The position numbers were made by a program, and so were the translations under genes. Positions 8,432 through 17,930 of a stretch of 64,000 nucleotides of DNA are shown here, one piece after another (the first letter of the stretch is position 1; every line of letters begins with the position of its first letter). The DNA is from Stigonema ocellatum SAG 48.90 = DSM 106950 (GTDB taxonomy: Bacteria; Cyanobacteriota; Cyanobacteriia; Cyanobacteriales; Nostocaceae): positions 42,947 through 106,946 of the forward strand of contig JADQBA010000015.1 in the NCBI GenBank assembly GCA_016903675.1, written 5' to 3'. The notes beneath the pieces were generated by a model. It made no database searches and was not told the origin of the DNA. It saw only the letters and a program-made list of their open reading frames with translations.

Positions 8432-10423
8432 TCAAGAAAACATCCCGTTAATAATATCGCGATAGCGTTCCATCACGACGTGTCGCTTAGTTTTCAGCGT
8501 TTGTGTCATCAAGCCATTTTCGATAGAAAATGGTTCCACAATGAGATGGAACGGGCCAATGCGGTCATCCGGTCCATAGCCTGGACGGTTTTGCACCTCC
8601 CGATTCAATTCTTGCCGAAATAGATCCTGGATTATTTTACTCTCTAGGTTTACGGACGTCTTGGGTATTGAATCCTGGCTTTGTTCCTCTCGGGCTTCAT
8701 TTGGTAGACGTAGATGCAGATTTTGAGTTTCGGCCCATTTTTGGATAGCTTCCAAGTTGGGGACGATCAAAGCACCGAGACTGCGCTGATCTTGGCCAAC
8801 GAGCATAATCTGATCGATGTAGGGCGATCGCAAACAGGCGTCTTCAATGGGCTGCGGTTCGATATTTTCCCCATTAGTCAATACAATCGTATCCTTTGCT
8901 CGTCCGGTTAACACCAAATCATTTTGCGGGGTCACCCAACCCAAATCCCCGCTATCAAACCAACCTTCGGCGTCAATTGCTTTGGCTGTAGCTTCGGGAT
9001 TTTGGTAATAGCCTTGCATAATTTGCGGTCCACGTAACAGAACCAAACCTCGCTCTCCTGGTGAGAGGGTTTTACGAGTTTCAGGATCTATTATTTTGGT
9101 TTCTGTACCTGGTATTGGTTGCCCAGTAGAACCACGCAAATTGCGCCAACGACGACGCCCATGGGTGATAGGAGAGGTTTCTGTCAAGCCATAGCCTTGC
9201 AAAATCTCCACACCAATAATCTCAAAAAAGTCATCTATGTGCTTGGGAAGGGCACCCCCACCGCTAAATAACTGCTTGATTCTCCCACCTGTTGCTTCCC
9301 TTACCTGGCGATAAACCAGTCGTTCTGCCAAGGCATGGAGAGGAAACAGAGCAGATGCTTGTATATTAGCTGCTAATCGCTCCATGATGGAGGGATTAAT
9401 TTTTTCCAAACTCAATCCCTGGGCAATTCGCCGTGCTTTGATGTATTTCTCACTTATCCCAAGTAAGTAGTTAATCAGGCGTTGCTTATTTGCTGGTTGT
9501 TCCCGGAACTGCTTTTGCACTCCTTCATGAATCGATTCCAATAAACGTGGCACACACATCATATATTGGGGTCTCAATTCTTTTAAATCCCGCTTGACAG
9601 ACCGCAAATTACTGTATGATTGACAACAACCTTGCGAAAGTAAGAAATACTCACAAGTGCGTTCGTAGGCATGCCAGCTGGGGAGGATGCACAGAGAAAT
9701 GTCTCCAACTTCTGGTTGTATGATGGCACCGGCTGCTATAAGTTGGTGCATGAAATTCCCATGAGAAAGCAACACACCCTTGGGTTTGCCTCCAGTCCCA
9801 GAAGTATAAACTAGGGTTGCTAGAGTGTCACGGGTTTGCTGGACTTGCTCAAAATGATGCTTTGCACCAATTTCCATCAACTGGGTAAAGTTCACAATCT
9901 TCAGAGTTTCCTCTGTTGGTGGTGCTTCATCTGAAAGTGAAATTACCAGTTGAATGGGCAGATCCTGAAGACGTTCCTCTAGCTTCTTGAATGTTTTAAA
10001 ATTTTCCACCACTAGCGCGGTGCTGCCACTATTTGCTAAAATAAACAGGAGTTCTTCTGTGTCCGCCTGAGAGCTACGCACTGCATCCACCCCCCCAGCA
10101 GTCATTATCCCTTGATCTGCTATCATCCAACGGGGAGAGTTCTCAGAAATTAGGGAGATGCGATCGCCTGCTTTGACCCCCAACGCCTGCAACCCTGCGG
10201 CAAATTGCTGAATTTGTTGAGCTAACTGAGTATAAGTAATAATTACCTCTGGTTTAGCATGGGGGTCACGTAGAGCAACAGTATCACCAAACCGCTCTGC
10301 TACCAAAGACCAAATTTCTGGCAGCGACTGTACATTTGAATAATCTATCAACTTGCTTAATTTTTGGCGTTCTAGGTCGGTGATATTAAATAATAAAGAC
10401 CTTTCCCCTGGTGTTTTTGACAT
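8432..10423 (-). CDS. aas: Long-chain acyl-ACP/acyl-CoA synthetase (AMP-forming)
   Basis: The 663-residue protein is an ANL-superfamily adenylating enzyme. The P-loop TLVYTSGTGGKPKG is near residue 205 and the adenylate motif GYGLTETSP near residue 415; the DSGDLGWV and GRAKDTIVLTNGENIEP motifs follow. In cyanobacteria proteins of this size and type recycle free fatty acids by direct loading onto acyl carrier protein. It sits between comFB and ylqD genes in an apparent three-gene minus-strand operon with gaps of about 40-50 bp. It could supply activated acyl chains for the lipid genes further along the window, but that link is an inference. Confidence 0.9.
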   Translation of the reverse strand: MSKTPGERSLLFNITDLERQKLSKLIDYSNVQSLPEIWSLVAERFGDTVALRDPHAKPEVIITYTQLAQQIQQFAAGLQALGVKAGDRISLISENSPRWMIADQGIMTAGGVDAVRSSQADTEELLFILANSGSTALVVENFKTFKKLEERLQDLPIQLVISLSDEAPPTEETLKIVNFTQLMEIGAKHHFEQVQQTRDTLATLVYTSGTGGKPKGVLLSHGNFMHQLIAAGAIIQPEVGDISLCILPSWHAYERTCEYFLLSQGCCQSYSNLRSVKRDLKELRPQYMMCVPRLLESIHEGVQKQFREQPANKQRLINYLLGISEKYIKARRIAQGLSLEKINPSIMERLAANIQASALFPLHALAERLVYRQVREATGGRIKQLFSGGGALPKHIDDFFEIIGVEILQGYGLTETSPITHGRRRWRNLRGSTGQPIPGTETKIIDPETRKTLSPGERGLVLLRGPQIMQGYYQNPEATAKAIDAEGWFDSGDLGWVTPQNDLVLTGRAKDTIVLTNGENIEPQPIEDACLRSPYIDQIMLVGQDQRSLGALIVPNLEAIQKWAETQNLHLRLPNEAREEQSQDSIPKTSVNLESKIIQDLFRQELNREVQNRPGYGPDDRIGPFHLIVEPFSIENGLMTQTLKTKRHVVMERYRDIINGMFS

Positions 10424-10471
10424 GAGACATCATTAAATAGTTGATGAATTGTTTTCTAGCATATTCCACCC

Positions 10472-10978
10472 TTATTGATGGTGTGGATGCTCATTCCAAT
10501 TAAAAATTTCATGGTCTAGTCGCCTAGAGGTATGCCAGGTAATTTTTCCGCGCAGCGTATCCAGCAAAGACTCTTCAACCACATCAGCTAAATTTTCCCA
10601 TGTCAAGTCTTCACACTGAAGCAAAATTTTCAGTTTCTGCAAAGCAACCACCGACCCATTCTCGTCGTCGAAACTAAGAGGGGTATCGCTGCGTAGGGGA
10701 TCTCGTTGCACAGCGACAATTGCCTGCCGCACAGCAACTGTGATTCGATCGTATAACTCTGTTCTTCCTCGATTCAATTGTCGTTGCCATCCGCGTTTAC
10801 TGGTAGCATATAGTCCAGGCAAGCGATTCAAGGCATAAGCAGTTACCTCAGATGCTTTGATACTCTTGGCAATTCTAGAGGGTAAGGATTGAACCTGTTT
10901 CTCTACCTCCTCTACTACCAGTATTTCCATGGCGTTGCGTGAGGTTTTCGCAAATTCATCTTGCTGCAATTGTTTCAT
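10472..10978 (-). CDS. Late competence development ComFB family protein
   Basis: The 168-residue protein contains the ComFB pattern: an N-terminal helix pair (NAMEILVVEEVEKQVQSLP), then AYALNRLPGLYATSKRGWQRQLNRG. Cyanobacterial ComFB-like proteins have been reported to bind cyclic di-AMP or to affect pili and competence; I cannot confirm either here. It is the first gene of a likely operon with aas (48-bp gap) and ylqD. Confidence 0.85.
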   Translation of the reverse strand: MKQLQQDEFAKTSRNAMEILVVEEVEKQVQSLPSRIAKSIKASEVTAYALNRLPGLYATSKRGWQRQLNRGRTELYDRITVAVRQAIVAVQRDPLRSDTPLSFDDENGSVVALQKLKILLQCEDLTWENLADVVEESLLDTLRGKITWHTSRRLDHEIFNWNEHPHHQ

Positions 10979-11046
10979 TAGGATATATCAGTGTACTGGG
11001 GTTATGGTTTTTTGTCAATAAACGTGAGTTCGATTAAGGAAAATTT

Positions 11047-11142
11047 GCCCTCACCCCAACCCCTCTCCCACAGGGAGAGGGGCTGAAAACTCGTTGCTCC
11101 TCCCTCGCCCTCTGGGAGAGGGAGGCTGGGAGGGTGAGGGCT
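11047..11142. repeat. Large imperfect inverted repeat (CCCTCACCCCAACC type)
   Basis: GCCCTCACCCCAACCCCTCT and its imperfect complement near 11125-11142 flank an inner palindrome CTCTCCCACAGGGAGAGGGG. This is a common dispersed repeat type in cyanobacterial intergenic DNA; another copy lies near 46785. Confidence 0.65.
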
Positions 11143-11353
11143 GTCGAACTGAGGTCAATAAGTAACATTACTCAAAATATTCCGAAAAATGGCAGAGAAA
11201 CTAGGGCGCTTTAGCGCAACTACAAACCTTTATTTATTTGTACCGACCTACTTATTGTTTAGACTGACACAGAGATTTGGGAACACGGGGAGTTTTAAAT
11301 TATAAGCAATTTAGTAAACTCGATACCATATCGCCTTCGGTTAATACTTATAA

Positions 11354-11416
11354 GACTAGCCCTTTCAAGGTGCAAATCCAAAGACTTGGATCTTCTTCAC
11401 CTTGAAAGGGCTAGTC
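11354..11416. terminator. Perfect 19-bp stem hairpin
   Basis: GACTAGCCCTTTCAAGGTG at 11354-11372 is perfectly complementary to CACCTTGAAAGGGCTAGTC at 11398-11416. The 25-nt loop contains a smaller hairpin (ATCCAAAGACTTGGAT). It sits just past the end of the minus-strand radical SAM gene and may terminate it. Confidence 0.6.
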
Positions 11417-11417
11417 C

Positions 11418-11450
11418 TAAATAATTACGAATTACGAATTACGAATTACA
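11418..11450. repeat. ATTACGA heptamer array overlapping the radical SAM stop codon
   Basis: Four tandem copies of the heptamer ATTACGA run into the 3' end of the minus-strand radical SAM gene and supply its last codons (VIRNS) and TAA stop. Confidence 0.75.
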
Positions 11451-13021
11451 GCAAAGCTGCTAGACTCACTACGTAAATTTACTTCTGCTGCCGAAAATTC
11501 AGCCACCTGGGCTTCAATTTCGTCACGTACAATTTGGCGGTACTCAAGGAAGTGTTCAATCAGGGCACAATTGCTCAGGTAGGGCACAAATACACCTGGA
11601 TTGTGTCGGATAATTGAGAACAACTGACGCCAAAACTGGAAGCGGGTGCTGCGCTTGATACCCTGTCGCCAGCAGATGATCAGCACCGCCCGCATCTCAA
11701 TCAGTTCCAACATGCGCAACGGTACTTTGTGAGGGGCTGGCTTCATCCTGATAAAGTGCCGATAGACCCGTGAAAGGTAGCGACTCGGCTCATAAAGTTC
11801 CCAGAAACAGCTTGCATACTCACGACCCAGTTCTTCCAAAGGTCGGGTAGGAACAAAGTTAGTCAGCGTCATCTGGTTACCATGGGTTTCTTCGCTCCCC
11901 AACCGTAAACGACCTTCCTTCTGGAGTCGATGCCACAGTGGCGTATTGGGTAGGGCTTGTAGCATACCGAACATCGCTTTTGGGATAGCGGTAGCTTCCA
12001 TAAAGTCCATGATGCGATCGCCAGCCCCTGTTTTCTCACCATCAAAGCCAAGGATAAAACCAGCCATCACACTCAGACCTGCACGATTAATTGTCTGAAC
12101 CGATTCCACTAAAGAATTGCGTGTATTTTGATACTTCTTAGTTAGGGATAGGCTATCTGTGTCTGGCGTCTCAATACCCAAAAATACTGATGTGAAGTTG
12201 GCATTAACCATCAGATCCAACAATTCCTGATCCTGTGCCAAGTCTACAGAAGCTTCAGTCGCCAAGCGGAAGGGATAGCCATGGGCTGCCATCCAGGGAG
12301 CAAGTTCTCGCAGCATCAGCTTGACATTGCGCTTGTTGCCGATGAAGTTGTCATCCACGACAAAAACAGAACGCCGCCAACCTAAGTCATAAAGAGTCTG
12401 CAACTCAGCCAGCAACTGCCCAGGCGTTTTGGTGCGCGGCTTGCGCCCATATAGCACAATAATATCACAAAATTCGCACTCGAAAGGACAACCCCGCGAA
12501 AACTGCACCGACATCTCGTTGTAAACGCTGAGATCCAGCAGGTCAAACCTTGGAATTGGTGTGCCAGTGACATCGGGTTTTTCACCCCCAGCGCGGAATA
12601 TCCCTGAGGTTTCGCCCCGCTTCAAAGCTTCCACCAACAACGGCAAAGTAATCTCACCCTCATCCAACACCAGAAAATCCGCCCCCGCTGTCTGCGCTAC
12701 ATTAGGAACAGATGTCACATACGGACCACCCACCGCCACAAGAACACCGCGTCGCTTCGCCTCACGGATGAGGTGCAGCATATCGGGTTTCTGGACAATC
12801 ATGCCCGATACTATCACCAAATCTGCCCAAGCCCAATCGGCTTCGGTTTCTAACCGAACATTACGGTCTACCAAGCGGAACTCCCAAGTCTGAGGCAGAA
12901 TAGCCGCAACTGTGATCAGACCCAGAGGGGGAAGCGAAACCTTGCGCCCGATGAGTTCTAGTGCTTTGTCAAAAGACCAGAAGGATTTCGGAAAAAGGGG
13001 ATATAAAAGTAAAATTCGCAA
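11432..13021 (-). CDS. B12-binding domain-containing radical SAM protein
   Basis: The N-terminal 130 residues form a cobalamin-binding Rossmann-like domain (MRILLLYPLFPKSFWSFDKA). The radical SAM cluster motif CxxxCxxC follows as FSRGCPFECEFCDIIVLYGR near residue 180. The C-terminal 150 residues correspond to the DUF4070-type extension. The whole 529-residue layout is shared with HpnP/HpnJ-type and other methyltransferase or C-C bond-forming enzymes, often acting on lipids or natural products. The substrate cannot be read from sequence. It is monocistronic. Confidence 0.9.
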   Translation of the reverse strand: MRILLLYPLFPKSFWSFDKALELIGRKVSLPPLGLITVAAILPQTWEFRLVDRNVRLETEADWAWADLVIVSGMIVQKPDMLHLIREAKRRGVLVAVGGPYVTSVPNVAQTAGADFLVLDEGEITLPLLVEALKRGETSGIFRAGGEKPDVTGTPIPRFDLLDLSVYNEMSVQFSRGCPFECEFCDIIVLYGRKPRTKTPGQLLAELQTLYDLGWRRSVFVVDDNFIGNKRNVKLMLRELAPWMAAHGYPFRLATEASVDLAQDQELLDLMVNANFTSVFLGIETPDTDSLSLTKKYQNTRNSLVESVQTINRAGLSVMAGFILGFDGEKTGAGDRIMDFMEATAIPKAMFGMLQALPNTPLWHRLQKEGRLRLGSEETHGNQMTLTNFVPTRPLEELGREYASCFWELYEPSRYLSRVYRHFIRMKPAPHKVPLRMLELIEMRAVLIICWRQGIKRSTRFQFWRQLFSIIRHNPGVFVPYLSNCALIEHFLEYRQIVRDEIEAQVAEFSAAEVNLRSESSSFAVIRNS

Positions 13022-13359
13022 TTCAACACCAACCTTTAAACTGAAAAAGCATAAGCAAAACCTAAATTTATTAGCGAACCCTGTTTAAGATTGTCTGCAA
13101 TTAACTGTATTTTTGGGGAATAATTTAAGTATTGTACTGGGTTCTTAGGGCTGGAATAAATAATATTTTTTACCAACTATTATCTAACTAGCTGGTAAAA
13201 AATCCGGAATGGCGACTGGGGACTGGGGACTGGGGACTGGGAAAATCTCAATCGGGTTATGCTACTGTGAAACTTTAACGGATTGAGAAGGCTTTGGGGA
13301 TTAAGAAGAAACAGGAGTGAGCTACATACTGAATAACTGGGAAATTTAAGGATGAAGTA
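13022..13359. other. Intergenic, no gene seen
   Basis: AT-rich DNA with a short GGGGACT tandem array at 13216-13241 and no supported open reading frame. The upstream part should carry the radical SAM gene promoter. Confidence 0.5.
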
Positions 13360-13909
13360 GTGAAACGCGACTCCATCAAGTAGTTTGGAACCAAGCGATA
13401 AAAAAACTCATCGAATGTTTTTGAATAGTGACCAAGTGCAGCGAATCTATCTAGATGAGCTGGGTTCACCTAATCAGCAGCCAGTAGGCATCAACTTGAT
13501 GCAGTTGACTCTAGCATCGGATGAAGCGATGGCCCAGCAAGCAAAGCAATTGATTAAGCGGGTAGAATTAGAACAAACAGGCAGACTAGCAAAAAACGAA
13601 ATCATAGAAGTAATCACGACCATTGCCGTTTACAAATTTTCCCAGTTGAGTAGAGAGGAAGTTGAAGCCATGTTAGGACTTAGTTTAGAGCAAACAAGGG
13701 TTTATCAAGAAGCCAAGGCCGAGGGTCGAGAAGAAGGTCGAGAAGAGGGTCGAGAAGAAGGTCGAGAAGAACAGAAAGCTGAAATGTTGAAACTTACCGT
13801 GCCGCTGTTACTAAAAACAGGTATGATTGTGGAGCAAATTGCTCAACAGCTTAATGTTGATGTAGAAGCTGTCCTCAAAGCAGATCAGCAGAGCACTGAG
13901 GAGTACTGA
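13360..13909 (+). pseudogene. Rpn-family (DUF2887-type) nuclease gene with internal deletion
   Basis: An open frame from 13385 encodes only the C-terminal part of a recombination-promoting nuclease family protein (LEPSDKKTHRMFLNSDQVQRIYLDEL onward). It includes the typical (EGRE)n coiled-coil tail and the terminal IAQQLNVDVEAVLKA helix. Upstream, GTG at 13360 reads VKRDSI in another frame, which resembles the family N-terminus, and then hits a stop. I infer a deletion removing the PD-(D/E)XK catalytic core between these two pieces. The remaining protein should lack nuclease activity. Confidence 0.7.
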
Positions 13910-13916
13910 GTTTTTT

Positions 13917-14132
13917 ATGAACCATTTCCGCTATCGCCTGAATACCAGTGTAGCTATTTGTATAACATTTGGCTTGTCCTTGGTCTTATTTATTAATTTG
14001 TTTTCTGGTTGGGTGGTGGCGCAGAGTGTACCCATTGGTACTGATATCACCTCTATCACAATCAAAACAACGGCTGCAAGCCAAACATTTTTGCGTTTCC
14101 AAGTATCCCCATTACGAGAATCTTCTGTTTGA
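13917..14132 (+). CDS. Small putative secreted protein (doubtful)
   Basis: This 71-codon frame starts with a credible signal peptide (a hydrophobic core SLVLFINLFSGWV ending in VAQS) and has a GAGGAG ribosome-binding-like stretch upstream. It is antisense to the 3' third of the opposite frame at 13931-14503, so at most one is likely real along its whole length. It may be the 5' remnant of an exported protein gene. No family recognised. Confidence 0.3.
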   Translation: MNHFRYRLNTSVAICITFGLSLVLFINLFSGWVVAQSVPIGTDITSITIKTTAASQTFLRFQVSPLRESSV

Positions 14133-14503
14133 CACATGCTGAAATCAGCAATCCATTTGGGAATTGGCAATCCAAAGGAAAAAGATATGATCTGGGCAGA
14201 TTGTAAGGTTGCATCTTCAAATTGGATTTTATACGTAAACTGACTTATTTGCGCAGCAAGCAGCAATAACCATCCAAAAATCGAGTCATGAAATGTCCAC
14301 TGTAATGGTCCATAGACGGGTAGAGATAAGCTAAGGTTTTGGGAATCCCACTCCAAGTTATACATAGTAATACAAGTATCTGGCAGTGGATTTCCATCCA
14401 TGAAAAATACGCCTTTAAGAATGGCTGGTAAATTAGTTTCTTGGATTGGTTTCATCCAAGTCGATATATCGTTGAGTATCCTTTTTTCGATAGTTCCAGT
14501 CAT
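13931..14503 (-). CDS. Hypothetical protein downstream of the P450 gene
   Basis: The first 130 of 190 residues look protein-like, with alternating beta segments (FTYKIQFEDATLQSAQIISFSF). The last 60 residues are antisense to a signal-peptide-like frame and may be read-through into foreign sequence. It is on the same strand as and 76 bp beyond the P450 gene, separated by a strong hairpin. I do not recognise the family. Confidence 0.45.
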   Translation of the reverse strand: MTGTIEKRILNDISTWMKPIQETNLPAILKGVFFMDGNPLPDTCITMYNLEWDSQNLSLSLPVYGPLQWTFHDSIFGWLLLLAAQISQFTYKIQFEDATLQSAQIISFSFGLPIPKWIADFSMCQTEDSRNGDTWKRKNVWLAAVVLIVIEVISVPMGTLCATTQPENKLINKTKDKPNVIQIATLVFRR

Positions 14504-14533
14504 TTGATTTTCGATTAATAGGGCTGATTATTC

Positions 14534-14583
14534 GTGAAAATGCTGTAGAGGCGTTAGATGTAACGTCTCTACAGCATTTTCAC
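14534..14583. terminator. Hairpin at the 3' end of the P450 gene
   Basis: GTGAAAATGCTGTAGAGGCG pairs with CGTCTCTACAGCATTTTCAC over about 22 bp with a short loop. The P450 stop codon lies at its right edge, so it is well placed to terminate P450 transcription on the minus strand. Confidence 0.65.
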
Positions 14584-15926
14584 TGTGGTGCAAAACCTTG
14601 CAACACTAAGTCATTAGGAGTCACAGCAGTCACTTTATCAAAATCCCATTTGACTTCTGTAATTGATTCCCATTTATACTTTTTAAGCAGATACAAACAG
14701 AAAATTTGGATAAAACCAATTGATAAGTTTCTGCCAGGACAAGCGCGTTCTTGTCCTTGTCCGTTCCAAGATAAAATATCGGAAAAATCCCGTGTAGTAT
14801 CAAAATTATCTGGGTTATTGTATCTATTGGGGTCACGATTGGCTGTTAAAATAGAACCAAGCAAGCGTGTTCCTTTTTGGAAAGGACATTTTGTACCCCC
14901 AATTTCCACTTCACCCCCCTCTTTAGCAAGTTGGCTGACAAATCGTACGGCTGGATAAAGGCGAGATGTTTCTAAAATTGCTTTATGAATTAATGTTGAT
15001 TGTTCGAGGATTTGACCATTTAGTGGTTCAGTTCCATCCCAAACATGATTAAATTCTGTGATTACGTCATTTTTTAAAGCATTATCCAGGCATAAAACGC
15101 CAATTACCGAACCTAACAGCGCACTTGTACCAGCAGTTCCGGCGATATGAATCATATCGAAGAGGGTGTTAGCAATTTGATGCGGAGTTAGTTGATATTG
15201 GGAACCCGTTTCTAAGTAAGATGCCCATTTTGGCGATTCTTTATAACGTTCAATTAAATATTGGCGATGTTTGATAATTGGTGCAGTTTTGAAGGCAAGC
15301 AATCGCTGGCTGATGAAGTTAGGTAAAGATGCTAAAGGTAAACCTTCGACGAAATTGCTTGATGCGGTAATGTCTTCTTCCGATAATGAAATATTAAAAA
15401 CTATTTGATGCAAAATATTTAACATTATCTTTGGTAAATCTTTACCAATATGCAATTTTCCTTGTTTTGCTGCATCCGCAAGGCATTGATTAACAAGCTC
15501 TCCTAGCGTCTGGGCATGTTCTAATGGATTAGGTAAAGCTTGCAAAAATACGTTTCTTGCTCCTGTGTGTTCCCTCCCGTTCATTCCCAAGCTGAGGGGA
15601 TTATTGAGCAGGTAGCTGGGGGCTAATATTCTAATAATGCCTAAATCGTTACCTCGTATTTGGGGTTCAACATGCATTAGCTCCTTGACTTGGGCATGGG
15701 AAGAATGCATAATCGCTTGATCTACTGCGAAATATTTATCGCCAATATTATCTTTGCGGATATAAAGAAAATCTCGCCAGTGTCTGACCATAACAATTGC
15801 GTCTGAATAATATGCCCACAGGCGCAGTAGTTTGCCGATTGGCGTGTCGTAACCAACTTTGGCAAGGATATTTGCTAGCCATATTTGGCGTTTGTGTCCT
15901 TGGAGAACTTGATCTTTGAGTGTCAT
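14580..15926 (-). CDS. Cytochrome P450, lipoxygenase-linked
   Basis: The 448-residue protein has the K-helix ExxR (ETSR, 319-322) and a heme-ligand loop WNGQGQERACPGR with Cys396. The I-helix reads MIHIAGTAGTSALLG (258-272) and lacks the usual acidic residue before the conserved Thr. This recalls P450s that rearrange peroxides without O2 activation, such as CYP74 or dioxygenase-linked P450s. It lies 102 bp downstream of a lipoxygenase gene on the same strand. I infer that it converts the lipoxygenase hydroperoxide into an epoxide, diol, aldehyde or related oxylipin; which of these cannot be told from sequence. Confidence 0.85.
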   Translation of the reverse strand: MTLKDQVLQGHKRQIWLANILAKVGYDTPIGKLLRLWAYYSDAIVMVRHWRDFLYIRKDNIGDKYFAVDQAIMHSSHAQVKELMHVEPQIRGNDLGIIRILAPSYLLNNPLSLGMNGREHTGARNVFLQALPNPLEHAQTLGELVNQCLADAAKQGKLHIGKDLPKIMLNILHQIVFNISLSEEDITASSNFVEGLPLASLPNFISQRLLAFKTAPIIKHRQYLIERYKESPKWASYLETGSQYQLTPHQIANTLFDMIHIAGTAGTSALLGSVIGVLCLDNALKNDVITEFNHVWDGTEPLNGQILEQSTLIHKAILETSRLYPAVRFVSQLAKEGGEVEIGGTKCPFQKGTRLLGSILTANRDPNRYNNPDNFDTTRDFSDILSWNGQGQERACPGRNLSIGFIQIFCLYLLKKYKWESITEVKWDFDKVTAVTPNDLVLQGFAPQ

Positions 15927-15947
15927 GGTGTTTGGGGATGGGGAATA

Positions 15948-16029
15948 GGGGATATAGCAAGGGGGACAAGGGGGACAAGGGGGACAAGGGGGAGGTGTTT
16001 ATAAATCTGCGGAGGATTGCTATATCCCC
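15948..16029. repeat. GGGGGACAA tandem repeat framed by an inverted repeat
   Basis: The arms GGGGATATAGCAA and TTGCTATATCCCC frame several tandem copies of GGGGGACAA, in the gap between the lipoxygenase and P450 genes. It could form a hairpin that changes the ratio of the two transcripts. Confidence 0.7.
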
Positions 16030-17930
16030 TATATATTAATACTTTGCGGAATTTTAGAAGGAAGTAAAAATGTGTAGGCTGGGCGGTTCAGATTACGTTG
16101 GTTGATGGTTTCTTCTATTTGTTTGAGGTTTTGCTGGAATTTTTGCAGCAGAGGTTGGACTTCTGGTTCTATGAAATGGTTTTGGGGGTATTCACCAAGT
16201 TTGTTATAGTAGGTAGAGCCTAATAAGTAAAGCAAATTAAGTTGCCGTTGTGCTTGTTCCAAAGGTGGGAACAATTTTAGATAATCAAGTTCTGTGACTT
16301 CTTGTTTTAAGAGTGTGGAAGCTGGTGCATAGCCTGCCATGGGAACCATTCCAGGGTAGCTCATTAGGTCTTTTTGTGGAAAGTTTAGTGCTGCGTGTTG
16401 GGCGCTGGCGGTGAAAATAATCAGCGTGATGGCATCTATTAGATATGCGCGTGTTTTTATAGCTCCGTTTTCTTCGCCAAAGTTGGGTACACGTCCTCCG
16501 TCGTAGGACTGGGCTTCTGCTGCCCATGCTTGAAGATATGTATCTTTTTGAACATCTGCGTCGGTTTTGTAGTAAAGGCTGAGATAGTCCTCAACCCATT
16601 CATGAATCCCATTCCAAACCAACAGAGCATCATCACGGTAAGGATAAACAGGTAGGAGGTTCGTGTCATCTACGCCGCGCAATTGAAATTGCGTTGGTAG
16701 TATAGCTTGGTTAAAGCCGTAGCTTTGCAAACCACGAACGGCAAATACCCGAGAGTTGTCGATGGTTGAGCCTAGTAGGTTATCTACTCCCCCTTTAGGG
16801 GCGATGAGAATACGTTGTGCTGCATCGTTAATGGCTAGAGTACCGACGAAATGAGGAAGCAGTAAAAGACTGAGGGGATGGTTAGGTGGTAGTTGGCGAT
16901 GGGTGGTGATGACAAACCTTCCAACAAACAGATGGGTTCGCCCCAAATGGCTGACAGCTTCGTGGAAGTTGGCATCGGCAATGTGGACGACGGTTTTCGC
17001 AAATAACCAGGCATATTTGCTAGAATTAGGTGTAATGAGCGGATTTTGGGCTGGGTTTTGTCCGCATTGAATTGCGATCGCCCGCAACATTCGATTCGGT
17101 TGGTCTGGTTTCGATACTGCAAACAGCGCTAGGGGTGCATATAAATACTTTTGCTCTTGAGGATATGTACCGTTGATAGCCCCGTCTAAAATCCCGTAGT
17201 CAGCTAAATAGAGTCTTCCTTCTTCCCCTGCTGCGGCTAAGGAATCATCGCTTCCCATTACGGCTTGGTAATGCTCGTTGCTGACCGGGAAACGCGCCTC
17301 AAGGCTGGTTACGCGCTGAATCATCAAAGGATTGTAGCCAGCAACCTGCATGTAGGCAAAAACATCATCCTCTTGGAAAGAATTGGCGATCGCTGGTAGT
17401 TTTATTTGCGGCAGTAATATTTCATAATTTTTCAAGCTTTCGACGTGTCCTTTTGGTTGCCCTTCATACATCAAGGCTTTAAACCGCTCTGAAGAATCGT
17501 CCAAAATTGAAAGTCCGATTTTTCTAAGCGCAGAAAAAATCAATTGATCGAGTTCTCTGATATTGTGCGGTGTTCCTTTGAGCAATAGTTGGGGAATAAT
17601 TTGTAAAAGTTTAGCAATAACATTAATTTGAAACGGTATTGCCCCTTTAATTAGAGCTTCCAGGAGAAATCTTGTCACATCATCACGAACCGATGGCGAA
17701 CCAGTATTACCGCGATTGGTAATTATGGTATTTATAAATATAGTTCTTAACTGCTGCGCTAATAAAAAAAGCCAATCTTCCGGGAATTCCTCTTTTAGAG
17801 GAAGCTCATCCACCATCGCGACGGCTGGAATCAAAGTGTAATTATATTTATATTCTTGTCTGCCAGCCTCCAAGTTGTGAGAGGCTGGGGAATTTGTCAA
17901 ATTGTTAATACCAGGTGCAGACTGACTCAC
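16029..17930 (-). CDS. Lipoxygenase (linoleate-type, catalytic domain only)
   Basis: The 633-residue protein is a lipoxygenase without the plant PLAT domain. All five iron ligands can be seen: His323 and His328 in HEAVSHLGRTH, His512 and Asn516 in QHAALNFPQ, and the C-terminal Ile633. The family block LPPNHPLSLLLLPHFVGTLAIN is also intact. The enzyme adds O2 to polyunsaturated fatty acids to give hydroperoxides. It is the first gene of a probable two-gene unit with the P450. Regiospecificity (9- or 13-, R or S) cannot be decided here. No signal peptide is evident. Confidence 0.95.
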   Translation of the reverse strand: MSQSAPGINNLTNSPASHNLEAGRQEYKYNYTLIPAVAMVDELPLKEEFPEDWLFLLAQQLRTIFINTIITNRGNTGSPSVRDDVTRFLLEALIKGAIPFQINVIAKLLQIIPQLLLKGTPHNIRELDQLIFSALRKIGLSILDDSSERFKALMYEGQPKGHVESLKNYEILLPQIKLPAIANSFQEDDVFAYMQVAGYNPLMIQRVTSLEARFPVSNEHYQAVMGSDDSLAAAGEEGRLYLADYGILDGAINGTYPQEQKYLYAPLALFAVSKPDQPNRMLRAIAIQCGQNPAQNPLITPNSSKYAWLFAKTVVHIADANFHEAVSHLGRTHLFVGRFVITTHRQLPPNHPLSLLLLPHFVGTLAINDAAQRILIAPKGGVDNLLGSTIDNSRVFAVRGLQSYGFNQAILPTQFQLRGVDDTNLLPVYPYRDDALLVWNGIHEWVEDYLSLYYKTDADVQKDTYLQAWAAEAQSYDGGRVPNFGEENGAIKTRAYLIDAITLIIFTASAQHAALNFPQKDLMSYPGMVPMAGYAPASTLLKQEVTELDYLKLFPPLEQAQRQLNLLYLLGSTYYNKLGEYPQNHFIEPEVQPLLQKFQQNLKQIEETINQRNLNRPAYTFLLPSKIPQSINI

